A stretch of 64,000 nucleotides of DNA from Candidatus Woesearchaeota archaeon (GTDB lineage Archaea > Nanobdellota > Nanobdellia > Woesearchaeales > JABGUJ01), in NCBI GenBank assembly GCA_018646625.1, contig JABGUJ010000002.1, positions 440,280-504,279 on the forward strand. The letters run 5' to 3'. The notes beneath the pieces were generated by a model. That model was not told the origin of the DNA, ran no database searches, and was given only the letters and a program-made list of their open reading frames with translations. Made by a program: the position numbers and the translations under genes. Shown piece after piece: positions 7,355 through 15,461 of the stretch (the stretch's first letter is position 1; every line of letters starts with the position of its first letter).

Positions 7355-7849
7355 TTAGTACTTGAATCTGCGACTATATTCGTTATGACTAAACCATTCT
7401 AGAATTATGCTCATTATTACTACTTCCGTCTTTTTTACTGTATAAATTAGTCTCCAACTATTAGGTAAGTTGTACTTCCAAAGATTTGATAATTTATAAT
7501 TTTGAACATAGAATCTTGGCCAAAGTTTTTGAGGTATCTTTATTCCACAATAAGGGTTTTGTTTTAGATCATCAATCGCTCGATCTATAAATTTGTAAAG
7601 CTGTTTGTCTTCAAACTTTCCTAGCTTTAAGTGCTCAAACTCAATCTTTAGTTTATTAGAAATAAATGTTACAGAAGTGTTTATCTTACAACTAGGCCTT
7701 CCCGGATTACGCGTTCTATTGTCTCGGGATCCCAGGTCCAGAAAATTATTCCATCTCTTGGATCTATCCCTATCTTTCCGGATTCTTCTAGATAGTCTAT
7801 GATTACTTGAAACGTTTGGTACATCATCTTTTTTGGTAGTCTTTTCCAT
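7355..7849 (-). CDS. RelE/ParE-type toxin-like protein with no clear start codon
   Basis: The conserved part (about the last 110 residues, from VTFISNKL to the stop) looks like an archaeal RelE/ParE toxin. It has a GKFEDKQLYKFIDRAIDDL helical pair, then LWKYNLPNSWRLIY and a closing IILEWFSHNEY block typical of RNase-type toxins. The frame is open back to ATG 7849, but residues 1-50 from there overlap the antitoxin gene and do not look like the family. No ATG, GTG or TTG occurs near the expected start at about 7684-7690, where only ATA or ATT could serve. Either a non-canonical start, a long overlapping N-terminus or a decayed start is possible. It sits directly downstream of the antitoxin-like gene. 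Confidence 0.6.
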   Translation of the reverse strand: MEKTTKKDDVPNVSSNHRLSRRIRKDRDRSKRWNNFLDLGSRDNRTRNPGRPSCKINTSVTFISNKLKIEFEHLKLGKFEDKQLYKFIDRAIDDLKQNPYCGIKIPQKLWPRFYVQNYKLSNLWKYNLPNSWRLIYTVKKTEVVIMSIILEWFSHNEYSRRFKY

Positions 7850-7950
7850 AGTTGATACTTGCCGAACTCTTGCGTGTGTTTCTGGATGGTTTCCTCTACC
7901 ATGCGTACCGACTCAAGTGTTGGACTGTGTATGATTTTCCTTTGTTTCAT
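7681..7950 (-). CDS. Antitoxin-like small DNA-binding protein
   Basis: This 89-residue protein from ATG 7950 has a helical region (about residues 14-62, including LPKKMMYQTFQVIIDYLEESGKI) followed by a wing-like hairpin DPRDGIIFWTW. This layout is common in small archaeal winged-helix proteins placed before RelE-type toxins. A GTG 24 bases upstream is open, but the TTAAATATT box at 7975-7983 predicts transcription starting near 7953, so ATG 7950 is preferred. It lies immediately before the toxin-like gene in another frame. The antitoxin role and autoregulation are inferred from the pair. Confidence 0.6.
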   Translation of the reverse strand: MKQRKIIHSPTLESVRMVEETIQKHTQEFGKYQLWKRLPKKMMYQTFQVIIDYLEESGKIGIDPRDGIIFWTWDPETIERVIREGLVVR

Positions 7951-7974
7951 CTTATATGGATATATATAAGACAC

Positions 7975-7983
7975 AATATTTAA
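7975..7983 (-). promoter_or_regulatory. TATA box for the antitoxin/toxin pair
   Basis: On the minus strand it reads TTAAATATT, about 29 bases before ATG 7950. A second AT run (TATATATA) between it and the start is too close to be the promoter. The region 7984-8140 shows no gene I can support. Confidence 0.45.
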
Positions 7984-8140
7984 GTTTTTTGGTGTTTTAA
8001 GCTAGATAAAGGTTATATCCGAGTTCTCGGAAGTGTTTGCGTTGCTTCAGAAGTTGGTTCTGCCTGTGCGAAATCTTTGAGAGAAATAGAGTACAGCGCA
8101 GAATTATTCCGAAAGATCCTATTTTGTTCTATAAATAAAT

Positions 8141-8150
8141 TATTTAAATG
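8141..8150 (+). promoter_or_regulatory. TATA box for queA
   Basis: TATTTAAATG is centred about 26 bases upstream of ATG 8171, and ATAAATAAAT lies just before it. A leaderless or near-leaderless transcript is predicted. Confidence 0.5.
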
Positions 8151-8170
8151 AGAGAGATAAATTCACCCAT

Positions 8171-9169
8171 ATGAATCTTTCAGAATACAACTACCATTTG
8201 CCAAAAGAGTTAATAGCTCAACAACCTGTTAGACCAAGACATAGTTCTAAGATGTTGGTTGTTAAAGATAAAGTTGAGCATAAGAAATTCTCAGACATTG
8301 TAAACTATCTACAAAAAGGTGATGTTCTGGTGGTGAATGAAACAAAAGTTTTGCCTGCAAGAATAATTGGTAAAAAGGACGGTACTGGTGGAAAGGTAGA
8401 TTTGTTGTTGAGTTTTCCAAGAGATGAATATTATGAATGCAAGATAAAGTGCACTAATGCACAGCCGGGACACAAATTAGTTTTCCCTCATGGATTAAAC
8501 GGAGAAATAATTGACAAAGAAGGAGAAATTTATCATGTTAAGTTCAACAAAGATGTTGCAAAGTATATGCAAAAGCATGGAACGTTACCTACACCCCCTT
8601 ATGTTAAAGAAAAACTGAAGAGAGAAGATCATTATCAAACGTCTTATGCGAAGAAAAAAGGATCATTGGCCGCGCCAACTGCAGGGCTGCATTTTTCTAA
8701 GAAAGTTTTAGATGAGATTAAGAAAAAAGGAGTTAAAATAGCCAAAGTTTGTTTACATGTTAGTTTTGGAACGTTTAATCCAATTAAAGAAGATGATTTT
8801 AGAAAACATCAAATGGATCCAGAGTATTTTACTGTTGATAAAAAGACTTGCGACGTAATAAATAACAGAAAAGGAAGACTAGTTGTTGTCGGTACAACAA
8901 GTTTGAAGACTTTGGAGTCATCAGATTATTCAGGAGGACAGATTCAACCAAGCAGTGGATGGTCTAAACTGTTCGTATATCCAGGACATAGGTTTAAGTG
9001 TGAAGCAGAGATCTTAGTTACTAACTTTCATCTTCCAAAATCCACATTGTTGTTGTTTATTAGCGCATTTGCGGGAAAGAAAAGAGTTTTTGATGCGTAT
9101 AAAGAAGCAGTCAAAGAACGTTATAGGTTTTTCTCGTTCGGAGATGCCATGCTGCTTTTTAAAGAATAA
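8171..9169 (+). CDS. queA: S-adenosylmethionine:tRNA ribosyltransferase-isomerase
   Basis: QueA transfers and rearranges the ribosyl group of S-adenosylmethionine onto preQ1 in tRNA anticodons to make epoxyqueuosine. The 332-residue protein matches the family along its length: the opening YNYHLPKELIAQQPVRPRH, the VNETKVLPARIIGKK block, AAPTAGLHFSKK near residue 170, a C-terminal NFHLPKSTLLLFISAFAGK and the closing YRFFSFGDAMLL. Length is normal (about 340). The 3' end overlaps the convergent queH gene by 49 bases. Archaea normally make archaeosine from preQ0 and lack this step, so its presence implies a queuosine pathway, possibly acquired from bacteria. The TATA-type promoter suggests it is integrated in the archaeal host. 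Confidence 0.93.
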   Translation: MNLSEYNYHLPKELIAQQPVRPRHSSKMLVVKDKVEHKKFSDIVNYLQKGDVLVVNETKVLPARIIGKKDGTGGKVDLLLSFPRDEYYECKIKCTNAQPGHKLVFPHGLNGEIIDKEGEIYHVKFNKDVAKYMQKHGTLPTPPYVKEKLKREDHYQTSYAKKKGSLAAPTAGLHFSKKVLDEIKKKGVKIAKVCLHVSFGTFNPIKEDDFRKHQMDPEYFTVDKKTCDVINNRKGRLVVVGTTSLKTLESSDYSGGQIQPSSGWSKLFVYPGHRFKCEAEILVTNFHLPKSTLLLFISAFAGKKRVFDAYKEAVKERYRFFSFGDAMLLFKE

Positions 9170-9687
9170 AGACAACCACAGTATTGTTGACGGTAAAGAT
9201 CATGTTCTTTGCTTAGCTCGATACTTTTCTTAAAACCATCTTCTTTCTTGAAGTTGGCATTTAAATGTTCAACACCTGCTTTGTCTGCTTGACGTTTTTC
9301 AGTTGCGTTAATTAATTTAGCATCTTTATGAGGACTAATTGTTAGTGTGTTCGAGATTATGTCGAAGTTATTTTCTTTTGCGAACTTCGCAGCGCACTTC
9401 ATTCTTGCGTTAAAGCAAATAGTACAACGTTCACCACCTTCTTCATCCTTTTCATGACCCTTGATTAGCTCAAACCAGTATTCAGGATCGTACTTGCCCT
9501 CTATAAAAGGAATGTCTGAGTCTTTTGCGAACTTTTGTGCAGCTTCTAGTCGTTGTGTATACTCAGGTCTGGGTTGAATATTAGGATTGTAAAAAAATGC
9601 AGTAACATCAAAATCTTCTTTCAGGGTGTTAATTACGTGTGTAGAGCATGGTCCACAACAAACGAGCAAAAGTAGCTTTTTTTTCAT
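9121..9687 (-). CDS. queH: Epoxyqueuosine reductase QueH
   Basis: QueH (DUF208) reduces epoxyqueuosine in tRNA to queuosine, the last step after QueA. The 188-residue protein has the full set of family motifs: CCGPC (Cys10, Cys11, Cys14), YNPNIQPRPEYTQR, ERCTIC (Cys88, Cys91), NTLTISPHKD, an NFKKEDGFKKSIELS block, and YRQQYCGC (Cys170, Cys172). The paired cysteines bind an iron-sulfur cluster and a second metal in known QueH. It converges on queA with the two coding ends overlapping by 49 bases. This pairing of consecutive enzymes of one pathway strengthens both calls. Confidence 0.92.
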   Translation of the reverse strand: MKKKLLLLVCCGPCSTHVINTLKEDFDVTAFFYNPNIQPRPEYTQRLEAAQKFAKDSDIPFIEGKYDPEYWFELIKGHEKDEEGGERCTICFNARMKCAAKFAKENNFDIISNTLTISPHKDAKLINATEKRQADKAGVEHLNANFKKEDGFKKSIELSKEHDLYRQQYCGCLYSLKSSMASPNEKNL

Positions 9688-9706
9688 TATTAGAAGGTGT
9701 TTTTTT

Positions 9707-9763
9707 TATTTAAATTCCTTTTGTATAAGCTTTATATATTATTAAACGAAACTTAATTAAATA
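9707..9763. promoter_or_regulatory. Divergent promoter region between queH and the GIY-YIG gene
   Basis: A minus-strand TTTAAATA (9707-9714) lies 20-27 bases before the queH ATG at 9687. A plus-strand TTAATTAAATA (9753-9763) lies about 26 bases before the ATG at 9784. A further AT run TTTATATATT lies between them. Confidence 0.4.
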
Positions 9764-9783
9764 GCCCAGAGAAAGCTTGTTCT

Positions 9784-10155
9784 ATGGTAAAAGGTGCATA
9801 TTTGTTGGTTATGAAACTCAAAGCAAATACTAGAATAAAGATCGGCGCTAAAGGCTTTATTGCATTCAAGAAAGGATACTATATTTATGTTGGTTCTGCA
9901 ATGCAGAATTTGGATAAACGAATCGCCAGACACCATTCTAAGAAAAAGACTATCAGATGGCATATAGATTATTTCTTAAGAAAAGCAGAGATCGTAGATA
10001 CAATATCTATTGAGTCTAATAAGAAGATTGAATGTCAATTGAGTGCAAGGGTAGGTAATCTTTGTGATGATAGAGTAAAGGGATTTGGTTGTTCTGATTG
10101 TAAATGTCAAAGCCATTTATACTACTTTAAGAAAAAACCCTTTGATTGTAAATGA
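9784..10155 (+). CDS. GIY-YIG nuclease-like protein, DUF123 family
   Basis: This 123-residue basic protein belongs to the DUF123 branch of GIY-YIG domains. The GIY strand appears as GAYLL near residue 4 and the YIG strand as GYYIYVGSA near residue 31. A downstream basic helix LDKRIARHH and KTIRWHIDYFL supply the usual Arg and His. The C-terminal GFGCSDCKCQSHLYYF is a Cys-rich cap found in the archaeal branch. Its stop overlaps the start of endonuclease III by four bases, and DUF123 is fused to endonuclease III in some archaea. A role in DNA repair is therefore likely, but activity of this branch is not established. Confidence 0.85.
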   Translation: MVKGAYLLVMKLKANTRIKIGAKGFIAFKKGYYIYVGSAMQNLDKRIARHHSKKKTIRWHIDYFLRKAEIVDTISIESNKKIECQLSARVGNLCDDRVKGFGCSDCKCQSHLYYFKKKPFDCK

Positions 10156-10805
10156 AGCAAGAAGAAGTTTCTAAAGTTATTAGTATTCTGAAAAAAGAGT
10201 ATAAGAATTTTAAAGAGCCGATTGTTACTGAGATTTCCATGACGGGGAAACCTTTTCTGGTTTTGATTTCTACTGTGTTGAGTTTGCGTACTAAAGATGA
10301 AACAACAGCTAAAGCATCTTATAGATTATTTGATTTAGCGGATACTCCAGAGAAGATGGTTAAATTGTCTTTGCCTCGTATTGAAAAAGCAATTTATCCT
10401 GTTGGGTTCTATAAAACTAAAGCTAAAAGTATTATTGAAATTTGTAAAAAGTTAATCTCGGAATATAATAGTGAAGTTCCTTCCGATATAGATAAGTTGT
10501 TAGAGTTTAAGGGTGTTGGTCGTAAAACTGCAAATTTGGTTATGACTTTAGGTTTTGGTAAGTTAGGAATATGTGTTGATGTTCATGTGCATCGGATTAG
10601 TAATCGTTTAGGTTATATTAAAACAAAAAATCCAGAAGAGACCGAGTTTGCATTACGAGATAAGTTACCAAAAATATATTGGATTGTGTATAATGATTTA
10701 CTTGTTGCCTATGGTCAAAATTTGTGTACCCCTGTTAGTCCTCATTGTTCTAAGTGTAAAGTAAGGCCTTATTGTAGAAGGGTTGGCGTTGAGAAAAGTC
10801 GGTAA
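10152..10805 (+). CDS. nth: Endonuclease III (DNA glycosylase/AP lyase)
   Basis: Endonuclease III removes oxidised pyrimidines and cleaves abasic sites in base excision repair. The 217-residue protein has the helix-hairpin-helix FKGVGRKTANLV with catalytic Lys125, then the catalytic Asp143 in VDVHVHRISNRLGY. The C-terminal iron-sulfur loop C-x6-C-x2-C-x5-C is complete at Cys192, 199, 202 and 208. Length and order match the family. It is translationally coupled to the upstream DUF123 gene by an ATGA overlap, so the pair forms a small repair operon. Confidence 0.93.
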   Translation: MKQEEVSKVISILKKEYKNFKEPIVTEISMTGKPFLVLISTVLSLRTKDETTAKASYRLFDLADTPEKMVKLSLPRIEKAIYPVGFYKTKAKSIIEICKKLISEYNSEVPSDIDKLLEFKGVGRKTANLVMTLGFGKLGICVDVHVHRISNRLGYIKTKNPEETEFALRDKLPKIYWIVYNDLLVAYGQNLCTPVSPHCSKCKVRPYCRRVGVEKSR

Positions 10806-10875
10806 TTAATTCTAGAATCATATAAGATCCCGCACTAACGCCGTTAAAACGCCAGAATTCGGCCAAATCAAAGGC

Positions 10876-10883
10876 TTTAAATA
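10876..10883 (+). promoter_or_regulatory. TATA box for the Lhr helicase gene
   Basis: TTTAAATA is centred about 26 bases upstream of ATG 10906, predicting a leaderless mRNA. Confidence 0.55.
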
Positions 10884-10905
10884 AGGGTTTTTGAGAGTGT
10901 AATAT

Positions 10906-13806
10906 ATGGCTGAGTCGGAGCGAATCAAGTATAAAAAGAAACCTAATAGCGAAAGCAGTGTAAAAAAGATTCTGAATCCGCTAGTTGAGAAATGGTTCTA
11001 TTCAAGATTTAAAGAATTTTCATTGCCACAGTTGTACGGTATACTTGAGATTCATAGCAGAAATAATGTTTTGATAAGTGCGCCAACAGGTGCAACAAAA
11101 ACTTTGACAGGTTTTATGGCAATATTGAATGAGTTGGTTGATTCATCTGTTAAAGAGATTCTAGAAGATAAAGTGTATTGTGTTTATGTTTCTCCATTGA
11201 AAGCGTTGAATAATGACATTAAGCTAAACTTGATAGAACCATTAGAGCAAATGGAGGAAATACATGGAAGTAAGCTAGGGATAAGAGTTTCTGTTAGAAC
11301 TGGAGATACCACAACTAAAGAAAGAACAAATATGTTGAAGAATCCTCCGCATATTTTGATAACAACTCCAGAGTCTTTAGGAATATTACTTGCATCTCCA
11401 AAGTTTAGAGAACATTTGCGCGGAGTACAGTGGTTTATCGCAGATGAGATTCATGCATTAGCAGAGAACAAAAGAGGAGTACATCTTAATCTTAGTATGG
11501 AACGATTAGCTTATTTAAGTGAGCACATGGCGAGAGTAGGTTTGTCCGCAACAGTTGCGCCATTAGATGAAGTGGCAAAATATTTAGTCGGAGCTAAAAG
11601 AGAATGTAAGATCGTCGATGTTCAGTTCATAAAGCAGATGGATTTACAAGTTATAAGTGCAGTTCCTGATTTAATAAACATAAGTCACGAAGATATGCAT
11701 ACGGCACTGTATGAGAGAATGCATGAGTTGATTAGTAAACACAAAACTACTTTGGTTTTTACAAATACTAGAGCAGCAACAGAAAGAGTAGTTGATCACT
11801 TGAAGTATAAGTTCCCTAAAGATTATTATGAAAATATTGGCGCGCATCATGGGAGTTTAAGCGCAGATCATAGAACAAAGTTAGAACAATCATTAAGAGA
11901 TGGAAAGTTAAAGGTGGTTGTTTGTTCTACCTCGCTAGAGTTGGGAATAGATATAGGTTTTATTGATCTGGTTATTTGTTTGGGTTCTCCTAAGTCGGTT
12001 GCAAGAGCGTTGCAAAGAATTGGAAGGTCGGGACATCAACTTCATTCAGTTACTAAAGGCAGAATCATTGTGATGGATAGAGATGATCTGATAGAATGTT
12101 CTGTTTTGTTGAAGGCAGCAGTAGAGAAAAAGATTGATAGAATACACTTGCCAAAGAATGCATTAGATGTTCTGGCACAGCACATTTACGGAATGGCCAT
12201 TGAACAAGTATGGGAGGAAAAAGAGTTGTTTAAAGTTATTAAGAAAAGTTATTGTTATTCTAATTTGAGTTTAAAAGATTTTAATGAAGTTTTATCGTAT
12301 TTGGCTGGAGAGTTTACTTCACTAGAAGATCGTCATGTATATGCCAAGATCTGGAGAGAGAATGGAAAATTAGGCAAGAGAGGGAGGCTGGCCAGAGTTA
12401 TCTACATGACTAACATTGGTACAATCCCTGATAGAACTGGTATAATTGTTAAAATGGGCACCATACCTGTGGGAACATTAGATGAAGGGTTTTTGGAAAG
12501 GCTAAGGCCAGGAGATGTTTTTATTCTAGGAGGAAATACTTATACTTTCAGACATGCAAAAGGAATGGTTGCGTTTGTACAAGCATCAGCTAATCGTCCA
12601 CCGACAGTTCCGTCATGGGTTTCAGAAATGTTGCCATTAAGTTTTGATTTATCTATGCAGATCGGAAAGTTTAGAAGATTTATTGAAGATAAATTCAAGA
12701 AACACGTTAGCAAAAAAGAAATTTTGAAATTTATTAACGAATATTTGTATGTAGATAAGAATTCAGCATTGGCTATATATGCATATTTCTTCGAGCAATA
12801 TGGATATTTAGGAGAAATTCCAGGTGACAAAAAGATTATTTTGGAACATTATACTGATGAGGAAGGAAAAAGAAAGGTTGTGTTCCATTCTTTGTTTGGT
12901 AGAAGAGTTAATGATGTTTTGTCTAGAGCAGTCGCGTATTCCATTTCTCGAAGTCAGCATAAGGATGTAGAGATTGGGTTGAATGATAATGGGTTCTACA
13001 TAGGTATAGGTAAAGGTGTTCAGGTAAGTAAAGCTATGAAGCTGATTAAAGCTAAAGAGCTAAGAAAAGTAATGGAAAATGCTATTGAGGATTCAGAAGT
13101 TCTACGTCGACGATTTAGACATTGTGCAGGCAGAGCTTTAATGATTCTTAGAAATTATATGGGTCGAAAGAAAAGAGTTGGAAGGCAGCAAGTTAGTTCA
13201 TTGATATTATTAAGCGCAGTTAAAAGAATTTCATCAGAGTTTTCCATATTGCGTGAAGCGCGTCGTGAAGTTTTAGAAGATCAAATGGATATCGAGAATG
13301 CAACTGTGGTGATGAAGGGTATAGAAGAAGGAAAAATAAAATTAGTCGAAGTTGACACTCAGATTCCGTCACCGTTTGCTTTTAAGATCGCTTTGCAGGG
13401 TGTGATGGATATTGTAAAGATGGAAGATAGAATGGAGTTTTTGCAGAGAATGCATCAAATGGTTTTAGCCAAGATTCTTCTTAATAAAAATAATAAGAAA
13501 AGTAAAAGCTATGTAGATATTGAAGAGTTTTCTTATCAAAGATTCTGGAATGAAGAGAAAGAGAAAATAGAGAAAGAAAAAGAAGAGAAGGAAGATGAAT
13601 TAAAGCAGATGTTGTTCGATGTGAGCAAGAAAATTAATCTAGATGCCAAGATTGTTTACAATATTAAGAATTTGATTGAAGGAGATGTTAAGTTTAAGCA
13701 AAGCTTTGTTGACTGGCTAGGTGGTCTGTTGGAGCCTCCTATAAATGAAGAATGGCCGGTGAAGTTGATTAACTTTCTATCACAAGCCAGAGAAAGGATT
13801 AAATAG
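10906..13806 (+). CDS. lhr: Lhr-type superfamily 2 DNA/RNA helicase
   Basis: Lhr helicases unwind DNA and RNA:DNA hybrids during repair and replication-fork rescue. The 966-residue protein has the expected order. The Q-region and Walker A are APTGATKT (residues 59-66, with Thr where most members have Gly), followed by VSPLKALNND, TTPESL, the DEIH box near residue 180, SATVAP and RIGRSGH near residue 372. A winged helix and the Lhr beta-barrel follow, and a charged coiled-coil region (about 870-905) lies near the C-terminus. A metallophosphoesterase lies two genes downstream, a pairing seen with Lhr in other genomes. Confidence 0.92.
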   Translation: MAESERIKYKKKPNSESSVKKILNPLVEKWFYSRFKEFSLPQLYGILEIHSRNNVLISAPTGATKTLTGFMAILNELVDSSVKEILEDKVYCVYVSPLKALNNDIKLNLIEPLEQMEEIHGSKLGIRVSVRTGDTTTKERTNMLKNPPHILITTPESLGILLASPKFREHLRGVQWFIADEIHALAENKRGVHLNLSMERLAYLSEHMARVGLSATVAPLDEVAKYLVGAKRECKIVDVQFIKQMDLQVISAVPDLINISHEDMHTALYERMHELISKHKTTLVFTNTRAATERVVDHLKYKFPKDYYENIGAHHGSLSADHRTKLEQSLRDGKLKVVVCSTSLELGIDIGFIDLVICLGSPKSVARALQRIGRSGHQLHSVTKGRIIVMDRDDLIECSVLLKAAVEKKIDRIHLPKNALDVLAQHIYGMAIEQVWEEKELFKVIKKSYCYSNLSLKDFNEVLSYLAGEFTSLEDRHVYAKIWRENGKLGKRGRLARVIYMTNIGTIPDRTGIIVKMGTIPVGTLDEGFLERLRPGDVFILGGNTYTFRHAKGMVAFVQASANRPPTVPSWVSEMLPLSFDLSMQIGKFRRFIEDKFKKHVSKKEILKFINEYLYVDKNSALAIYAYFFEQYGYLGEIPGDKKIILEHYTDEEGKRKVVFHSLFGRRVNDVLSRAVAYSISRSQHKDVEIGLNDNGFYIGIGKGVQVSKAMKLIKAKELRKVMENAIEDSEVLRRRFRHCAGRALMILRNYMGRKKRVGRQQVSSLILLSAVKRISSEFSILREARREVLEDQMDIENATVVMKGIEEGKIKLVEVDTQIPSPFAFKIALQGVMDIVKMEDRMEFLQRMHQMVLAKILLNKNNKKSKSYVDIEEFSYQRFWNEEKEKIEKEKEEKEDELKQMLFDVSKKINLDAKIVYNIKNLIEGDVKFKQSFVDWLGGLLEPPINEEWPVKLINFLSQARERIK

Positions 13807-13839
13807 TGCTCTTTCTTTATGTCCTATTGAGGTGAAATT

Positions 13840-14103
13840 ATGGCTAAAAAATCTTTTGCAAAACTTGACCCAAAGGCTTTTGGTCTTTCTTGTGGTATAA
13901 TTGGAGCAGTAATGTTATTTTTAATGACTTTATTTGCAGTATTTGGAGTTGACTACGGACTAGCATTCTTGAAAATGGTGGAATCAGTCTATCCAGGATA
14001 TGCAATATCAGGTCTAGGTGTTATTGTTGGAACAGTATACGGCTTCTTAGACGGCTTTATTGGCGGCTATATCTTTGCATGGCTTTACAATAAGTTAGCA
14101 TAA
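13840..14103 (+). CDS. Small two-helix membrane protein
   Basis: This 87-residue protein has two hydrophobic segments (about residues 14-35 and 55-82), the second with the Gly-rich pattern GTVYGFLDGFIGGYIFAWLYN. Such proteins are often auto-annotated as holin-like or DUF5676 in archaeal and bacterial genomes, with no proven function. A strong GAGGTGA ribosome binding site lies four bases before ATG 13840. It sits between the Lhr helicase and the metallophosphoesterase, and a T-rich tract follows its stop. Its relation to those genes is unknown. Confidence 0.65.
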   Translation: MAKKSFAKLDPKAFGLSCGIIGAVMLFLMTLFAVFGVDYGLAFLKMVESVYPGYAISGLGVIVGTVYGFLDGFIGGYIFAWLYNKLA

Positions 14104-14134
14104 CTTTTTATTTCATTTCTTTTTCTATTGTTTT
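14104..14134 (+). terminator. T-rich tract, possible archaeal transcription terminator
   Basis: After the TAA of the small membrane protein the plus strand has several T5 runs within 31 bases, which is how archaeal RNA polymerase commonly terminates. It ends right at the next ATG, so the downstream gene probably relies on read-through or its own start. Confidence 0.35.
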
Positions 14135-14854
14135 ATGGAAGTAGTTTCTAACATAAAAGTACTGGATTTGTGTTTGTACTTAGAGGATGAAAAGATTTTG
14201 GTAGTCTCTGATGTACATATGGGGTATGAGGAGGCATTGAATAAAGGTGGAGTGTTGATACCGAGGCACCAGTTTAGAGAAACAATGGAAAGGTTGAAGA
14301 AAACTTTGACCTTTGTAAAGCCTGAGACCATTATTCTAAATGGCGATGTGAAACATGAGTTTGGCACGATATCTGAGACAGAGTGGAGACACACTATTAA
14401 GTTGATAGACTATTTGGCAAAACATTGTAAAAAGCTTGTTCTGTTGAGAGGAAATCACGATAAAAGTTTGGGTCCTATTGCGAAGAAGAGAAATATTGAG
14501 ATGATGGATGAGTTCTTAGTTGGAGATACTTTGATTAGTCATGGAGATCACGTTCCCGATGTTGCAACTTTGAAAGATGTTAAAACAATAATTATAGGTC
14601 ATGAGCATCCCGCAGTTTCTATTTCAGATTATCCTAGAGTCGAGAAGTTTAAGTGTTTTTTAGTAGGTAAGTGGAAAAGAAAAAACTTGGTAGTAATGCC
14701 GTCGTATAATCTTGTTACTGAAGGAACAGACGTGGTTTCTGATAGATTGCTGAGTCCTTTTTTAGATGGAAATTTGGATAAGTTTAGAGTTGTAATTGTG
14801 AGTGATTCAGTTTATGACTTTGGAACTTTGAAAGATGTAAAGAAGCTGTGCTAA
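14135..14854 (+). CDS. Calcineurin-type metallophosphoesterase associated with Lhr
   Basis: This 239-residue protein has the complete binuclear metal site in order: SDVHMGYEEA near residue 26, LNGDVKH, RGNHDKS, ISHGDHV and IGHEHPA. It matches the archaeal SbcD-related phosphoesterase family (TIGR00024-like), relatives of which (PdeM) accompany Lhr helicases and repair ligases. It probably hydrolyses phosphodiesters in nucleic acid or nucleotide substrates in the cytoplasm. The upstream Lhr gene supports a repair role. No ribosome binding site is seen. The final codons are followed directly by the promoter of the MFS gene. Confidence 0.85.
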   Translation: MEVVSNIKVLDLCLYLEDEKILVVSDVHMGYEEALNKGGVLIPRHQFRETMERLKKTLTFVKPETIILNGDVKHEFGTISETEWRHTIKLIDYLAKHCKKLVLLRGNHDKSLGPIAKKRNIEMMDEFLVGDTLISHGDHVPDVATLKDVKTIIIGHEHPAVSISDYPRVEKFKCFLVGKWKRKNLVVMPSYNLVTEGTDVVSDRLLSPFLDGNLDKFRVVIVSDSVYDFGTLKDVKKLC

Positions 14855-14862
14855 AGACAAGG

Positions 14863-14870
14863 TTTAAATA
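14863..14870 (+). promoter_or_regulatory. TATA box for the half-length MFS gene
   Basis: TTTAAATA lies just after the phosphoesterase stop and is centred about 26 bases before ATG 14893. It decides the start codon of the next gene. Confidence 0.5.
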
Positions 14871-14892
14871 TCTGGAATTGCAAGGAATTGGT

Positions 14893-15459
14893 ATGAAGAA
14901 AGGACTTAAGATATTATTATTATCTGATACTTGGGCGACCTTGGCCTTGGGTATGATTGGTCCCATCTATGCTATTTTTGTTGCAGATATCGGAGGAGAT
15001 ATTCTAGATGCTTCTTGGGCATACTTTGCGTTTATGATAACTTCCGGTGTGGTGATGTATTTTATCAGTCACTGGGAAGATAAAGTCAAGCATAAGAATA
15101 GATTAATTACATTGGGTTATTCTTTGACCGCTCTTGGGTGTTTGTCGTATATCTTTGTTGATAGTCAGTTGACTTTGGTGATTACCCAAATGATTCTTGG
15201 AGTGGCAGAAGCAGTTCAAGTTCCTGCGTATGATGCAATGTATTCTAGTTATTTGAGGAAGCATAAAGCAGCATCAGAATGGGGTAACTGGGAGGCAATG
15301 CAATACATTGTAACGGCGATAGCGGCATTAGCTGGCGGTTATTTAGCTAAATCTCTAGGTTTTAAGGCACTGTTTGTTGCTATGTTTATTTTCTCTTTGT
15401 TTAGCGTGTTTACCTCTTTAGGAATGTTTAAGAATAGCAAGTATTTGCGTTCACAATAA
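14893..15459 (+). CDS. Half-length MFS transporter (six transmembrane helices)
   Basis: This protein of about 188 residues corresponds to the N-terminal half of a major facilitator superfamily transporter. It has six hydrophobic segments, with KVKHKNRLITLG as the A-type loop between helices 2 and 3. Typical MFS proteins have 12 helices and about 400 residues. The ORF is open 15 codons further upstream, but ATG 14893 is chosen because of the TATA box at 14863. The stop falls at a natural domain boundary (after helix 6), with no remaining half in another frame. It may work as a homodimer or with the full-length MFS protein encoded three bases downstream. The substrate is unknown. Confidence 0.75.
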   Translation: MKKGLKILLLSDTWATLALGMIGPIYAIFVADIGGDILDASWAYFAFMITSGVVMYFISHWEDKVKHKNRLITLGYSLTALGCLSYIFVDSQLTLVITQMILGVAEAVQVPAYDAMYSSYLRKHKAASEWGNWEAMQYIVTAIAALAGGYLAKSLGFKALFVAMFIFSLFSVFTSLGMFKNSKYLRSQ

Positions 15460-15461
15460 GT

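Noticed and set aside
7985..8134. A frame of about 50 codons before queA (reading GYIRVLGSVCVASEVGSACAK)
   Set aside because: It has no start codon, no recognisable family and ends inside the queA promoter. It could be a gene remnant but cannot be supported.
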